A DNA stretch of 64,000 nt from Hormiphora californensis (GCA_020137815.1 CM035361.1:4740085-4804084), one strand, 5' to 3'. Shown: positions 1 to 23,637, counted from the first letter of the stretch. Notes: generated by a model from the letters alone, not told the origin. Numbers and translations: made by a program.

Positions 1-280
1 GAGGAAAATCAAAAACCCTGAAAAAAGTGAACCAACAAACGAAGACAGCAGAAAATTAAAGGACCCCGGGAAACGCAAAAGACAATGACTGGGAACTAAA
101 GAGCTCAGCAAAACACAGAGAAAAGACGGTAGGCAACAGTGAAGAAGAGAAAAGAGAGGTCGTAGAGATTGAGAGAGTTGAGTCGAAGAGAGAAGGGAGC
201 GGGAAAGATGAGAAGAGAGATGTAGAGAGAGAGAGAGAGAGGAAAGAGAAGTATGACCCCTAGGTCAAGTTCCCATGAGT

Positions 281-316
<36 letters not shown>

Positions 317-781
317 AGGTGATAGCAGATAGATCGTGCCCTGCTCACGCCCTTCGCATGCAAATTAGAAACTATGTCACATTCCACTCTCCCCCCTAAC
401 TCTATAATATAGGGTGCAAGTTTTTTAAAGCCAAGAATATATCCTCTCAAGAACTCTTTTCCATGTTATATGCTTTGATAGCCCCGGTCCCTGCAGGTCT
501 TGTGCGACACGTGCGGAAGTCACATCCAGCGATCAGTTGCCGAAAAAAGATGGGCAAAATTTGTCAAATTTGTTAATGCCGTCTCCATAGAGTTTCTTTC
601 TCTCTCTATCCCTCTATCTCTCTATCTCTCTATCCCTCTATCTCTCTATCTCTCTCGCTATCCCTTATTGTATCAACGAGATATTTCTTCCAGGCTGCCT
701 TTCTGCCGCATGATTTTTATAGCGTATCGAGTGATCTCTGATCCCCAGCTATCTTTTCTTCTCTCTCTCTCTCTCTTTCTC

Positions 782-852
<71 letters not shown>

Positions 853-890
853 CGGTCCCTAACTAAACCCTAACCTCCCCCGGTATAGCC
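1..890. repeat. Low-complexity GA/CT-rich region
   Basis: Purine-rich sequence with (GA)n near 226-241 and 285-311, then pyrimidine-rich sequence with CTAT/CTCT repeats at 597-660 and a (CT)n run of about 65 bases ending near 848. Long open frames here translate to Ser-Leu repeats and come only from the dinucleotide repeat. I see no gene. Confidence 0.9.
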
Positions 891-1502
891 ATGTAGATGG
901 ATGTTAAGCATTATAAACTTAGGATAGACCTACCACCACTGCACAGAGGAATGAACGAAGAGAAATTAATACAAGAAAGCTCGATTTATTGTTAACATCT
1001 TTCAAGACACTCCTACAACTATCAGTAAGTTTTTCGATTTCCCCTACTGCCGGTGGCAATTACTTGATAACTAACTAACATTGATAACGAAATTACCCCT
1101 CAACGCGTCATAGGGCCGATGACTTCGTATCCAATAATTATTCATTGATGTTTGATAAAATACGTCTCCAAATTCCGAATCCTTTGGTTACGAAGTCATC
1201 CCTGTTATTATGTATATTGCGAGCTATTATAGTGCGGAGGGGTAATTTCGAATTACCAGTTCCGAATCCTAGCACTGGAACTCTCTGCAGTAGCTGCATA
1301 GCGACACCCCTTTAAATCATCAAAATCATATTACTATGTGAGTGTGTGACCAACACACCCTTCATTCCACATGTCTCTCTTTCTCTCTTTCTCTCTATCT
1401 CTCCATCTTTATAGCTAAATTCATCTTCTTCTACTCTCTTCAAGATTTAATTTCACTAATGGGTACTTTTCCCCAAAATACCATCCATAATCCTTTGTAT
1501 TA
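891..1502. other. Intergenic; one short inverted-repeat element
   Basis: No coding signal. Around 1078-1256 the ends mirror each other: a GAAATTACCCCTC-type motif at the left and GAGGGGTAATTTCG at the right, with the mirrored pair ATGACTTCGTA / TACGAAGTCAT inside. This is consistent with a small non-autonomous transposon. The remainder is unassigned. Confidence 0.5.
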
Positions 1503-1609
1503 GAAACCGACCGGACCAAGTAAACAGCCAATCAGAGCTCGTTATTTAGGTCACGTGACTGGTTATCAGCCAATCAGGGACCAGTATTTCCTGATTCGGC
1601 CGGTTCCTG
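1503..1609 (-). mobile_element. MITE family A, copy 1
   Basis: About 108 bp element whose terminal inverted repeats are CAGGAACCGACCGAA and its complement, with internal CACGTGAC and CTGATTGGCTGATAACCAG motifs. This copy has a diverged left end. Imperfect 11-base flanks (CTTTGTATTAG and CTTTCTATTAC) may be an aged target duplication. Eleven copies of the family occur in the window, in both orientations, mostly inside introns. Confidence 0.85.
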
Positions 1610-1995
1610 CTTTCTATTACACCGCCCTCAGACCACAGTATAATATTCAGTGGTGTTTTTAAAACCAAAATTCAGTTTTGTTCATCTAAAAAGGACCGTT
1701 TGGCCGTTGGCGTTTTCATAGGTGAATCTAAAAGTAATACCCGATTTAAAAACTTCAGCCTACGCTCTAATTCAGTCTGATCTTCTAGCACAGCTTGTCT
1801 TATTTTCTAAGCCGAATCAAGCACCCCCCTATGGGGCCCCTTAGGATACCTATATCAGGTAATAGCCGCATCTAACCCCTCTAAAACTTCCCCCTACTCC
1901 TCTTCTTAGGATACCTATCTTGTCAGATAATAACCCTTCTTCATCTCTCCAGGATATATACCAAGTAATAGCCGCATCTAGTCCGGCATGGCGTA
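1610..1995 (+). other. 5' flank of TSP1 gene with direct repeats
   Basis: The segment immediately upstream of the TSP1/cystine-knot gene contains repeats of an AGGATACCTAT motif (about 1842, 1908, 1951) and two copies of TAATAGCCGCATCTA (about 1861 and 1966). These are candidates for promoter or 5'UTR repeats. No TATA box is obvious to me. Confidence 0.35.
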
Positions 1996-4900
1996 ATGAT
2001 CAGTAGAGAGAAGAACACAACGAGAATTACAAGACATACCACCACTACGGCCGCCATTTCACTTCTTCTCCCTATATTTTTGATGATTTTAATGCCTTCC
2101 CCCGCTGATGCAATGTGCTTTGAGCCGCTCTACCGGATGCACCGGTTCTACGTTCAGGAGTACCGAGCGGCACCCTTTATAACAGGTTAGTTAGTGGGTT
2201 AGTTAGGGGAAACTCTAACTGAATGGCATCCCATTAATGGCATCCCATCAACAGTAAAACTCTAACTGATAATGGACCACAGTGATGGTTCTTTCTCTGT
2301 ATTCTCTCTGTGTGCGCGCCCGTGCCCGGGCATGCCCTATAGTTCTTTCTCTGTATTCTCTCTGTAGGCAGTACATAGATGTACTGCCTACAGAGAGAAT
2401 ACAGAGAAAGAACCATCACTGTGGTCCATTATCAGTTAGAGTTTTACTGTTGATGGGATCCCATTAATGGGATGCCATTCAGTTAGAGTTTCCCCTAAGG
2501 GGGTTACTTTGTCAGTTAGTTGGTTACTTTGTCAGTTAGTTGGTTACTTTGTCAGTTGGTGGATTACTTTGCCAGTTAGGGGGTTACTTTGTCAGTTAGG
2601 GTGTTACTTTGTCAGTTAGGGGGTTACTTTGTCAGTTAGGGGGTTGGTTAGAAAAAGTTGAGAGTGTAGGAAATTTTACCCTTTCTCAGATTTTTTGAGA
2701 GTCTACATTTTTTCTGTGAACAGATAATTGACTCGATAATCGATCACACGTTTCCAACGTTCGTTTTTCCTGCATTCGAAAGAGTTTCTCTCACTGCCCT
2801 TCTTTGTTTCTCTTACTCTCTTTTTTCTCTTACTCTCTTCCACCTGCATGGTATTTCCATGCACCCTATTACTTTTTTAATCGATAGAACAATTATTCCG
2901 ACATTCTTCCACCCATAAAGAGAGAGAGAGAGATAGAAAGAGAGAGACAGAGAGACAGAGAGACAGAGAGAGAGACAGGGAGACAGAGAGAGAGAGAGAG
3001 AGATATATTATGGATTGATAAAGGTGTTGAACCAATCACGCCAAGAATATGCCGACTCGTGCTACCCTACGAATCAATTCGAGTTCCGCGGACTCTTCTG
3101 TTATCCCTTCTCTCTTCTTTTTCTCTTTATTCATGATCCTCGTGTCTCATAAAAATGCATCGCATAATTCTTTTTATGTAAAATGCTGAACACAAAAGAA
3201 GAAAAGGATAGGGTTTGGGGGAAATAGAAAACTTGGTGATCGGGGAGAATACGACCGTGCGCCAATAGTGGTCTTGACTGGAGAGCCAGATCAGAGATAC
3301 TAAACTTACTTGACTTACTTACTTAGTAAGTCAAGTAAGTTTAGTATCTCTGACTAAAATCAAAATATTATCCAAATTACAATCCACCTTTCTTTTTCAG
3401 TGATAATGTAATAATTATGCACTGTACTGCTGTAGACATCACCCACACACTACATACACACACATCACCCACACATCTTTTTCAGTGGACTAAAGAGATC
3501 CTAAAATCAAAAGATTATCCAAATTACCTTTCTCTTTCAGTGGGAAGAGTATCGGATGTGAACAACAACAGGACACACCAGAGTTTTCGATTTACCATCA
3601 GTTGTGTTTACAAGGCACCAACAAACAAGAAAAACTTATTCTTGGGACAGGTATTCTACTTGATTTATATATAGTTTCGTTACTTTTCATAAACTGAGCC
3701 TTCTTAGGTACTTGATTTATGACTTTTTTACTTTCCGAAAACTGTACAGTGAGCCCTTTAGCCCCCATAATTCCATAAGAATCTGCATATCCAAACTCGA
3801 ATGAGAATATTCTGACACCTTCTTCCCACGCCCTCGTTCGATTCTCTTAGGCTTAACATCGCTCTCTTAGTAGATTTAACCCCCCTCCTTCACCCCCTTC
3901 AGACGCTGTCTCGTCTGGACCCGGCCTCCACCCAGCCTCCACCTGCACCCAACAATACCCCCTCCCCCTCACCTTCAATTGGATTTTAACCCCCCCCTCC
4001 TTCACCTGCACCCAAAAATACCCCCTCCCCCTCACCTTCAATTGGATTTTAACCCCCCCTCCTTCACCCCCTCCAGACGTTGTCCTTTGTCACGGAATAT
4101 TCAGAGCCGTGTAGCCCCAAAGTGGTTACTGGAGAGGAATACCTCATTTTGTTTAAAGAAATCGAAACGAGGCGTAAAAAAGAAAGGTATACATATTTCT
4201 GAGTTTCTTTGTCAGGCCAGCTACTCTGACAGAAAGTGCAATACTAGATATCAAGGGCTCGCAAATACGTGAGATTATAGAAAGAGCCGAATATATCACC
4301 ACCATTAATGACCTCAGAAGGCAGCCAGCCAATGATAGTATCTTGCAGCTGGCAACGAGCCAGGAATTTAGCTGACTATTTATGCTTATAAGCATATTAT
4401 ATCTCAGTCAGCTATACTATCATAATCTTCCTCACTAACTTTTAACCCCCGGATACGTTTCCAGGAGGCGAAAGAAAAAGAAGAAAAACTCGAAAGTTCG
4501 AGATTTCACGCGTATGTAAGTTTCGAATTGAGAGCTGTGTTATGTTATGAATTGACTTACAATTGACTTGACTTAACTTTGACATGTTAGGTCATGTTAT
4601 GAAGTGAAATAGGGCGAGAAAAAAGAACTGAGATACAATAAAACCTCGATATTGTACATTATATATCAAGGTTTTTTCATCTTAGATATATTTATTGATC
4701 TCGACATATCAGTTACTCGAGATACTCAATAAATATAAGTCTAGTGTGACCTAGTTTGTTTTGTTCGAAACCCTGAAACAGGGTGGAACAAGGCAACAGA
4801 AAGCAGGAACCGACCGAATCAGGAAATACTGGTCCCTGATTGGCTGATAACCAGTCACGTGACCTAAATAACGAGTTCTGATTGGTTGTTTACTTGTTTC

Positions 4901-7900
4901 GGTCGGTTCCTGACAGAAAGTATGCAACACCGTCTGCACGATCCCTGCCTTCCCTTCTATCAATTGAAATCTTTTTCTTCTGCTGACCGCCCCTTTAGGT
5001 TCTATATTAACATGTACTACAACTGTTTACTGTGAACATGGGACTTGTACAACGTGGTTATTTTGTTCGTGTTTTGTTGGAGCTGAGTTCGACTGTTTTG
5101 TTAGATGTTTTAGACAGTACATTTGTTTGTCATATTTGTCTGTTCGCATTATAGCGTGTATTAAACTGTGTTAAACTGTGTTAAATATTGTACCCCCTGC
5201 CTGCTGGCGCACTAACCTTTTTTAATCTTACTCGCCTTTCTTTCTTATCAAAGAAAGAAATCTTTATAAAGGAGCAGATCAGATTCAATTCAATTTTGCT
5301 GACCTTCCCTTCAATTCTCTAGGCAGTTAAAAAAGCGACTAAGGCGAAATCAGTACGTAAACAGATCTCTACGGTTATTATAATTGTTTCTCTTACCCAT
5401 TTCAGCATTTTAACAAAATATATTTCTTCGCTGTCATGCGTTTAGATAAAAAATAGCACTCTACCTTCTATCATTTCTGTGTGTAGATCACTGCAATACA
5501 ATATCATATTATGTTCTGTTTATGTGTCCAATTAATACGCTAAATTGAGCTGAAAAAATATAAAGAAGATTGACAATCTTTGATAATACCTATCTTTATC
5601 TCTATTCTATCTTGATTGACCGAAAAAAAGAGAAAACTATGATTCTTTAATCTTTGATACTCTACCATAATAATCCGATGATTATCGCTAAAAGTGGCTG
5701 AACATCTTTCCAAGCCTGCTGCATCCCTATTAGAGCACACGATGATAATCCTATCGTACCCTGCTATATCGCTCTATCTATCTTTTTACCCACGTGTTTT
5801 AATTGGTTTTCTATCTTTTTTCAGAATTATCGCCACACCGGTGCCCATCTCGGAGATATCAGAGAGTGCCACGGGGTTCAGCCAAATCATCCACCACACA
5901 AAAGTGTACGAACCCGTGGGGCAGTGCTACAGTAAGTTTGACAGAAAGGGGACATTGTATTATAATGATCACGGCTGGCCAGTGTGACAGAAAGGGCTGG
6001 TCAGTGTGACAGAAAGGGCTGGTCAGTGTGACAGAAAGGGCTGGTCAGTGTGACAGAAAGGGCTGGTCAGTGTGACAGAAAGGGCTGGTCAGTGTGACAG
6101 AAAGGGCTGGTCAGTGTGACAGAAAGGGCTGGTCATTGTGACAGAAAGGGCTGGTCAGTGTGACAGAAAGGACTGGTCAGTGTGACAGAAAGGGCTGGTC
6201 AGTGTGACAGAAAGGGCTGGTCAGTGTGACAGAAAGGGCTGGTCAGTGTGACAGAAAGGACTGGTCAGTGTGACAGTAAGGGCTGGTCAGTGTGACAGAA
6301 AGGGCTGGTTAGTGTGACAGAAAGGGCTGGTCAGTGTGACAGAAAGGGGAGGGGCCTATGATAGGGATAAATCGTAGAGGTGTAACATATTTCCCTCGGC
6401 GTCGCCAGTGGTTGACCACGGTCTTCCTGGAGCAGTGGAGCGTCTGAAGTAACATGCTCTGCATAAACTGATTGGTGGGTGGCCTTGCTACGGCGGAGTG
6501 GTGGACACTGGACGTGCTGGGGCGCCTAATAAGCGTGCTCGGTGCGGCCGCCGCTACTTTCGGGCAGGTCACTCGCCAGACGCAGCAAGTACAAACAAAC
6601 AAACAAACAACATATTTCCCCATTGATCCAAATTACCCCAAATTATTATTACCCCAAATGATTCTTATTGATTCCCCTTCCTAGTAGGAATCCTACTCAG
6701 CTACTAGGCACCCTTCCAATTTACGACTAATTCGGGGTCTGACTGTATTTTTAAAAAATGTTCGAGGTTAATTTGACAAAATTAACATTTTTCACAGATG
6801 TTTGGTCTCCGTGGAGTGCATGTAGCCAAAAGTGCAGCGTGGGCGAGATGACAAGGACGTACAGCCGGTACAACAAAACACCCTTTACCCAGCGGGCAGT
6901 TTGTTACAATGCACCTTGTGGTTCCCTCTCCTCTAGTACGAGCAAGGTTAGATCTTTAACACCTTATTAGGACATTACGTACCATATATGGGCATGGAAA
7001 CAGTCCTTATTAGGGCATTGTATCATGATCTTAAACATCTCGCCATTTCACATTCCAACTTATTTCCTGCCCTGACTTCACCTCTTTTAATATGCGAAAC
7101 AACTTTGCACCTTTTTCGTAATCATTTAATGAGAAAGGATGGGCTTTTCATTTCTGCAGTTTGTTTCATCAAGCCGGCTTTTCCGCTTTCGTACTCCCTT
7201 CTGTATTTTGTTATAACACATCACTCGCGTAATCGGTGGCGTCCGAAAGTATGAGACTGAGTCGGGCGACTTGAAATGGGGCCCGGGGGGCCGAGGGGTT
7301 CAACAGGAAGATGAAAGTTGATAAATTTAGATATTATACTTAGTAGAAACAATCCATTGTCTCGTAGACATTCCATTCTCTCCTAATTTCTCCCTCTCGC
7401 TTCGCTGCTTTTCATGAATCAGAGTCGCCTAAATCCAAGACGATCCAGGAAATGTAACACATTTCTATTCGTGTGATTTTACAATGAAATTTTCGAATAT
7501 ATTAGCACTTTTATTGTTTTATTCTCCTAAATGCACGTTTATTCCTGATTCCCTTAGCAACCTAACAGCACACGTCTCACGACTCACAGTCCTACCTCCG
7601 TACATACGGATACAGTAGGCACTGGCCCTCATTTTTTGGCCCATGAAAAATACCAACAATTAGGTTTAGGATCCCAAAAATAATCTCTTTCAGGAGGCAG
7701 GACAGAATCAGCCGGTGAAGGATGGTAACTGTAAATCGATCGATCTGGTGGCCGTCAAATGGTGCAATCGACACTACTCCTGTCCCCAGGACTCACATTA
7801 CATACACACTGCGGTAAGAAGCTGAATCGTTATATTATCACAATATCACATGGTCTTGCAATTTTTTCTTTTATTCCTCTAGTTGACACCCACCCCTCCC

Positions 7901-8425
7901 CTCTCTTCACGTAACAACTCCAAATCAATCCAACTTTATTTATAACACCCCGATCCCCACAGTTATCGTGGAAGTTGGCACCTGTGTTAATGACCTGTCA
8001 GGAGTCAACAGGGGATGAATCATTACAATATAGGAACGTGGCCGTGCCAGGCGAATGCGGGTAAGGGAACTTAGGGAAACACAAATCGAAACGAGGTGTC
8101 TTGAATTGTTCAAGCTCCAGATAACACTGTCACCAGCATCTCAAAATATATACCAATTCCACTAAGATAGCTCAGCTCAGATAGTGTTTAAATGACTTGT
8201 TATGTAGGATTTAGTGTTAATTTGTCCTTTTATTTCAATAATCCCAAGACTCAAACCACACCCCCTTTCAGGTGTGATACTGATAGCCACAATAGTCAGT
8301 ACCAGTACGCCATCATAGATTCCCCATCGGATCCCTTCGCCAATCCTGGGCTAACCAGCCCTCACAACCGGAGATCCCCAGTCTCAGGTCGGGGAAGGGC
8401 GGGAAGGAGGCGGGGCAAAACATGA
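1996..8425 (+). CDS. Secreted TSP1 plus cystine-knot (CTCK-like) protein
   Basis: Eight exons join in one open frame (1996-2185, 3541-3650, 4216-4268, 5825-5931, 6798-6946, 7694-7813, 7963-8060, 8272-8425); all introns are GT-AG, all phases agree, and the total is 326 codons plus TGA. Residues 1-39 form a signal peptide with hydrophobic core ISLLLPIFLMILM. Residues 40-150 are Cys-poor and unassigned; a netrin/TIMP-like fold is only a guess. Residues 155-193 are a thrombospondin type 1 repeat (VWSPWSACSQKC...RAVCYNAPC). Residues 215-278 show spaced cysteines ending VAVPGECGC, as in C-terminal cystine knots. The tail is basic (GRGRAGRRRGK). TSP1 followed by a knot is the C-terminal order of CCN matricellular proteins, but the IGFBP and VWC modules are missing. 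Likely extracellular ligand or matrix protein. Exons 5-8 are the firmest; exon 3 (53 bp) was chosen because it restores phase. Confidence 0.75.
2203..2498. repeat. Foldback palindrome in intron 1 of TSP1 gene
   Basis: The left end (GGGGAAACTCTAACTGAATG) is the complement of the right end (CATTCAGTTAGAGTTTCCCC). The inner arms repeat AACCATCACTGTGGTCC and AGAGAATACAGAGAAAG in opposite orientation around about 2383. It starts 18 bases after the exon 1 donor and looks like a non-autonomous foldback element. Confidence 0.85.
2500..2645. repeat. Minisatellite, about 19-bp unit
   Basis: About eight units of a GTTACTTTGTCAGTTAGGG-type sequence directly follow the palindrome in intron 1. The GGTTAGTTAG sequence of the exon 1 donor resembles part of the unit, but the match is too short to claim the array arose from the donor. 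Confidence 0.75.
2646..3360. other. Intron 1 remainder, microsatellite and small palindrome
   Basis: Contains a (GA/CAGA)n tract at about 2921-3003 and a perfect short palindrome at about 3302-3344 (CTAAACTTACTTGACTTAC mirrored). No exon is evident. Confidence 0.5.
3361..3560 (+). repeat. Duplicated 3' splice site before TSP1 exon 2
   Basis: The sequence TAAAATCAAAA..TTATCCAAATTAC followed by a pyrimidine tract and CAG|TG occurs twice, ending at about 3400 and at 3540. A third TTTTTCAG|TGG lies at about 3487. Only the last acceptor gives the phase-correct exon 2. The two upstream copies look like duplicates of intron end plus exon start. Confidence 0.6.
3862..4080. repeat. C-rich minisatellite, about 64-bp unit
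   Basis: About three units of AATTGGATTTTAACCC-(C/T-rich)-CACCTGCACCC sequence lie between exons 2 and 3. The frames crossing it are proline-rich and not convincing as protein. Confidence 0.7.
4269..5824. other. Intron 3 of TSP1 gene
   Basis: Holds an AT-rich palindrome near 4645-4745, a fragment of a TTGTTCGA..CCCTG..CAGGGTGGAACAAG element at about 4755-4797, and the MITE listed separately. Nothing else is recognised. A minus-strand overlap frame at 4153-4395 is a shadow. Confidence 0.5.
4804..4912 (+). mobile_element. MITE family A, copy 2
   Basis: Full-length copy in the CAGGAACCGACCGAATCAGG orientation, flanked by perfect 8-base direct repeats ACAGAAAG. This fixes the element boundaries and shows transposition with target duplication. 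Confidence 0.92.
5932..6350 (+). repeat. Donor-anchored 21-bp minisatellite
   Basis: About 19 units of a CAGTGTGACAGAAAGGGCTGG-type sequence. The array begins at the exon 4 donor: the junction ACA|GTAAGTTTGACAGAAAGGGG already contains the TTGACAGAAAGGG part of the unit. It looks like expansion of sequence at the 5' splice site. Confidence 0.85.
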
Positions 8426-10022
8426 GCGGCATCCTGTGTGTTGATATAGTGAGACATCCAATCCAAGAGGACATGCCCATGAAAGATGAAGCTGAGATAT
8501 GTTAGTGGGCTGAACAATGCTGTAGTGAGAGAGAGAGGGAGATAGGGAGAGAGAGCGGAATAAACTGAGAAAAAAGAGAGACAATGATTCAGATAGAAAC
8601 TATACAAAACAATCGTTCTCGGGAGAATTTCTCATTCCCTCGTTCCTAGCCTATCCCTCTCTCAAGTTTTAGATTTATTTGACCTTCAAGTTCATACGCG
8701 TCACGTGAATTTTATCCTGTATATGAAATTGAATATCTATATCGCCTATTGTATCGGTATATTATACTGACTTTGAATTTGACAAAGAATCAAAAGTTAA
8801 GCGTGTGTGAAATATGAATTCTTGACCCCTCTACTAAACATTTTGTATTTCTTTTGGGCTCCAGACAATATATTTTCGACTCCAAATATAAAATGGAAAC
8901 TATTAGATGTTCAGGCGTTAATTAGAGGTCCAGGAGGTAGGAATTTAGCGTCTTGGGCAACTCTTTTACGTAGCGCGCGGTATTAACAAAAGTACACATT
9001 CGTGAGATGGCGCGCGGCGCGGCGTGTGGGTTTGCTTGAATAGAAGGAGAGAAAAAAAATCAGAAATTTTCAAACCAAACAAATTTGATTTTCAATTTTG
9101 TCTTTTGGCATACGTTGCAGGCCCCTTATAATATAATATAAGGGGCCTGGAGGGAATACCGCGCTAGGGGGGAATACATAATCAATCATATCTCCGGTTC
9201 CAGATAAGGTACAGAAATCGTTTTGGTAGCGTTGGAAAGAGGAAGATAACAGCTTTCAAATGCAACCGGTTTCAGGTCTCTATCTTATCAGGAACAGGAG
9301 ATATGAACCAAACTCCGCAAAATCGAGTGCGGTAAAATAAAAATTCGAGATTTTAATTCAAATTTGAAACAAAGTGTCCCTGCAGGGACCTGTGACGTCA
9401 CTTTTTGAAAACAACCAATCTTTGAACGGCTATTGCTCAGCCTCCTCAAGTCCAATTAACTTCTCTCAAAAACAGCAAGGTAGATAATTGTCAGATCTAA
9501 CAGCTAGTGAAAGAATCAAGCAAAACGGACTTCAGGGGCCAAAGTTATAAGCACCGCCGTTTTTTCGACCGCAAAGTTATTTTCGACCCAGCCGGGCTCA
9601 GGCCAAACGCGCGCGCGGCATTCCCTCCAGTCCCCTCGTTGCGGGGGTGCGCGCATGAGGGGGCTGCAGCGCATTCCAATTTTGTCTTTTGACTCGTAAG
9701 TTTCGAGATAGCCTTTAGGGCTTTATCTCGGCTAAAACACAAAAAACGAGACTTCTTCTTCTTCTTCTTGGAGCAGCTGGTATTTTGCAAGCCCGTGTGT
9801 TGGGCTTGTCGGTTTACCACAAGGGCTTCCTCGAGTCTCGGATTTGCCGCCGCTTGGGGGGTTTTCTGCTCATGATTGATATACGACCTGGGGGTCGAAT
9901 TACTTCTGAGAAGTACCCCAGGTTGAAAAAACGAGACTTAACACTGCCACAATGATTATATTCCCTGAACCACCTTCTCTGTTTTTCTTTTAATAACCAA
10001 TAAATCGCCCTAGGCTGAAAAA
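8426..10022. other. Intergenic transposon-derived sequence
   Basis: After the TSP1 gene stop there is a GA-rich stretch near 8528-8580, a 30-base palindrome centred at about 9134 (CAGGCCCCTTATAATATA and complement), and a GC-rich segment near 9540-9680. The phrase AGATAAGGTACAGAAATCG..TATCTTATCAGG at 9202-9290 resembles the TTAGCTTTCTATCTTATCGG segment of the foldback near 39930. Frames here have no protein-like features. Confidence 0.45.
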
Positions 10023-10660
10023 ATGGCTGACGATGAATCAGAGACCTACAAGCTTGTGGAGGGTACGAAAGACCCTCATGCACCTTTGTCACGACAGAGG
10101 CTACCTTGTTACACAAGACGAGTTAGATTTTACCCTGGACCAGTTCAAAGAAGCAGTATGGTGATCGGCCAAGCGAGGGAAAACCATCCCGAACAAAACT
10201 ATCCATCCTGGTAGCTCATAACGTTGACCCCACAGATCAGATGTTCATTTTCTTCCCTGAGGAGGAGAAAGTGGGAATTAAAACGATCAAGGCATACTTT
10301 CACCAAAATGCAACAGGAGAACATTATGCGATCGATCATTGTAGGTCCGAGGAGGACTGACTCCTTCTGCCAAGGGTGGAATTAACTGACATGGCACCAA
10401 AAGTATCACATGGAAACATTCTTTGAAACTGAGCTCCTGATCAACATTACCGAGCACACTCTTGTCCCGGAGCACAGTGTGATGAGTAATGATGAGAAGA
10501 AAGAGCTAATGCAGCGGTATCGGTTGAAAGAAAGCCAACTCCCCAGGATCCAGACTTCGGACCCGGTGGCAAGGATATTTTGGGTTGAGGCGGGGACAAG
10601 TTGTTAGGATTGTGAGGAATAGTGAAACAGCGGGAGATACGTTACATATCGTCTTGTAAT
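10023..10660 (+). pseudogene. POLR2E: Intronless RPB5 (RNA polymerase subunit) retropseudogene
   Basis: Reading across three frames recovers almost the whole ABC27/RPB5 subunit shared by RNA polymerases I, II and III. The start [11 protein letters not shown] matches the family N-terminus. A frameshift follows to [20 protein letters not shown], then [20 protein letters not shown], then [37 protein letters not shown], and a last shift to [20 protein letters not shown]. There are no introns, although neighbouring genes have one every 50-150 coding bases, and at least four frame changes plus in-frame stops are present. This fits a decayed reverse-transcribed mRNA. No poly(A) tract or target duplication was seen. 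It sits just upstream of QPCT exon 1. Confidence 0.9.
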
Positions 10661-10942
10661 TTGATAAAATCCCAAGTCTTTTTACAGCAGAACACTTCTT
10701 TTTTATCGTTTATTTATCTGACTATTTTATGTTACATTTTCTGTGTTTTCTATTCTTCACATCCAATCCCTAAATCCCGACCTCTCCCTTCCCAGTCTCC
10801 CTTCCTTAACCCCACCCCTGGCCCTCCCCCTTCCTAGACCCCTTCCTAAACAAACCCCATTTATTGTAGCAGATATTTAACTAAGCTACGTGATGGTCGG
10901 TAATGGATAATGCGAGGTTGGAAAACATTTGACATTCTAATC
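10661..10942. other. 5' flank of QPCT
   Basis: AT-rich then C-rich sequence between the RPB5 pseudogene and QPCT exon 1. The QPCT promoter would have to lie here or in the pseudogene. No motif stands out. Confidence 0.3.
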
Positions 10943-22516
<11,574 letters not shown>

Positions 22517-23637
22517 TAATAACAGTGCTATATATTTCATAAATCTATATAATATGTTTTAAATGAGAGTTTTAGTTTTAATCAGAGCTACTAAAAATAT
22601 ATTTTGTTTTAGTATTTTGCGCTTTTATCACCCACAATTCTTCACTATTATAGGGTGTTAGTTTTCCGACACATACAGTCGACCCCGATTTATCAGGATG
22701 CTCGGGGGAAAGGGTTTAGCCTGGTAAATCGGGGTGCCCGATAGATCGGGGCGAAATACCGTTAATTTCTTATATCGAGGGAAGTTTATCCTGCCGGTAA
22801 ATCGGGGTTCTGGTAAATCTGGGTTCGGCTGTATATATCATTTGGACACCCTGTATGACACACAATAGTGTAATTATTAATTTATTTTCTGTTATCTAGA
22901 GACTCTTGGAGAAATTCAACTCTGACCCTCTACCCGTCGTCATCTTCAGCCGCTGAACACACTTCAATTTCTTGGGCATTCAAAATAATTGGAAATGTCA
23001 TCAAAACTATTTTAAACTTCTTTAAATTAGTAAGCTGATTTAGATTAACTGTGGAATTTAGATCGATATCTTGGGGTTTTAGTTTTGTGTTAGTCTTTAT
23101 TTTGAACGATGTTAGTTGTTACTTTTGAAGCGTTAGTTATATTTTGAGACGTTGTGAACCTAAATTTTCATTTATTGATTATTTTCATCCATTACAGCCT
23201 TTCAATCCCTCAAATATATATCACCACAATGAGTTCCCCCCCCCCCCTCCCTGGAGCTAGCCCTGCACCACAATTTGGCAGTCTCCATTGCAAGAACCAA
23301 CCGAATCAGGAAATACTGGTCCCTGATTGGCTGATAACCAATCACGTGACCTAAATGACGAGTTCTGATTGGTTGTTTACTTGTTTCGGTCGGTTCCTGC
23401 TCCATTGTGATACTTACCATTTCTCACCAAAACACATTTATGAGGTCATTGCCATTTCCCTCAACCCCAATATATATTTCTATTAGTAAGGGACATGGTG
23501 GGATTTTAGCTGACACACCTGGCAAGGGAAACCAATAACAAGGACAAAGGAAAGGGACGACACAAGTGATATATAATATCAGCTCTGTACTTTGGACAGT
23601 AGGGAATGTGGAGAGAGAAAGGGGATAGGGAAACCAG
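22517..23637. other. QPCT-ADCK1 intergenic region
   Basis: Contains a family B element at 22676-22831 (CAGTCGACCCCGATTTATC..GGGTTCGGCTG) and the MITE at 23291. A possible alternative QPCT exon lies at about 22900-23033: TATCTAG|AGACTC joins in phase to a GTAATA donor at 22513, giving a tail ending in AFKIIGNVIKTILNFFKLVS. A short C-run lies at 23239-23248. Confidence 0.4.
23291..23399 (+). mobile_element. MITE family A, copy 6
   Basis: Full-length copy with a mutated left end (CAAGAACCAACCG) and a perfect 8-base duplication CTCCATTG on both sides. Confidence 0.92.

Noticed and set aside
5825-5931. Alternative frame of TSP1 exon 4 (NYRHTGAHLGDIRE...)
   Set aside because: It is open, but it leaves two bases at the donor whereas exon 5 needs one. 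The frame ATPVPISEISESATGF fits once the small exon 4216-4268 is included.
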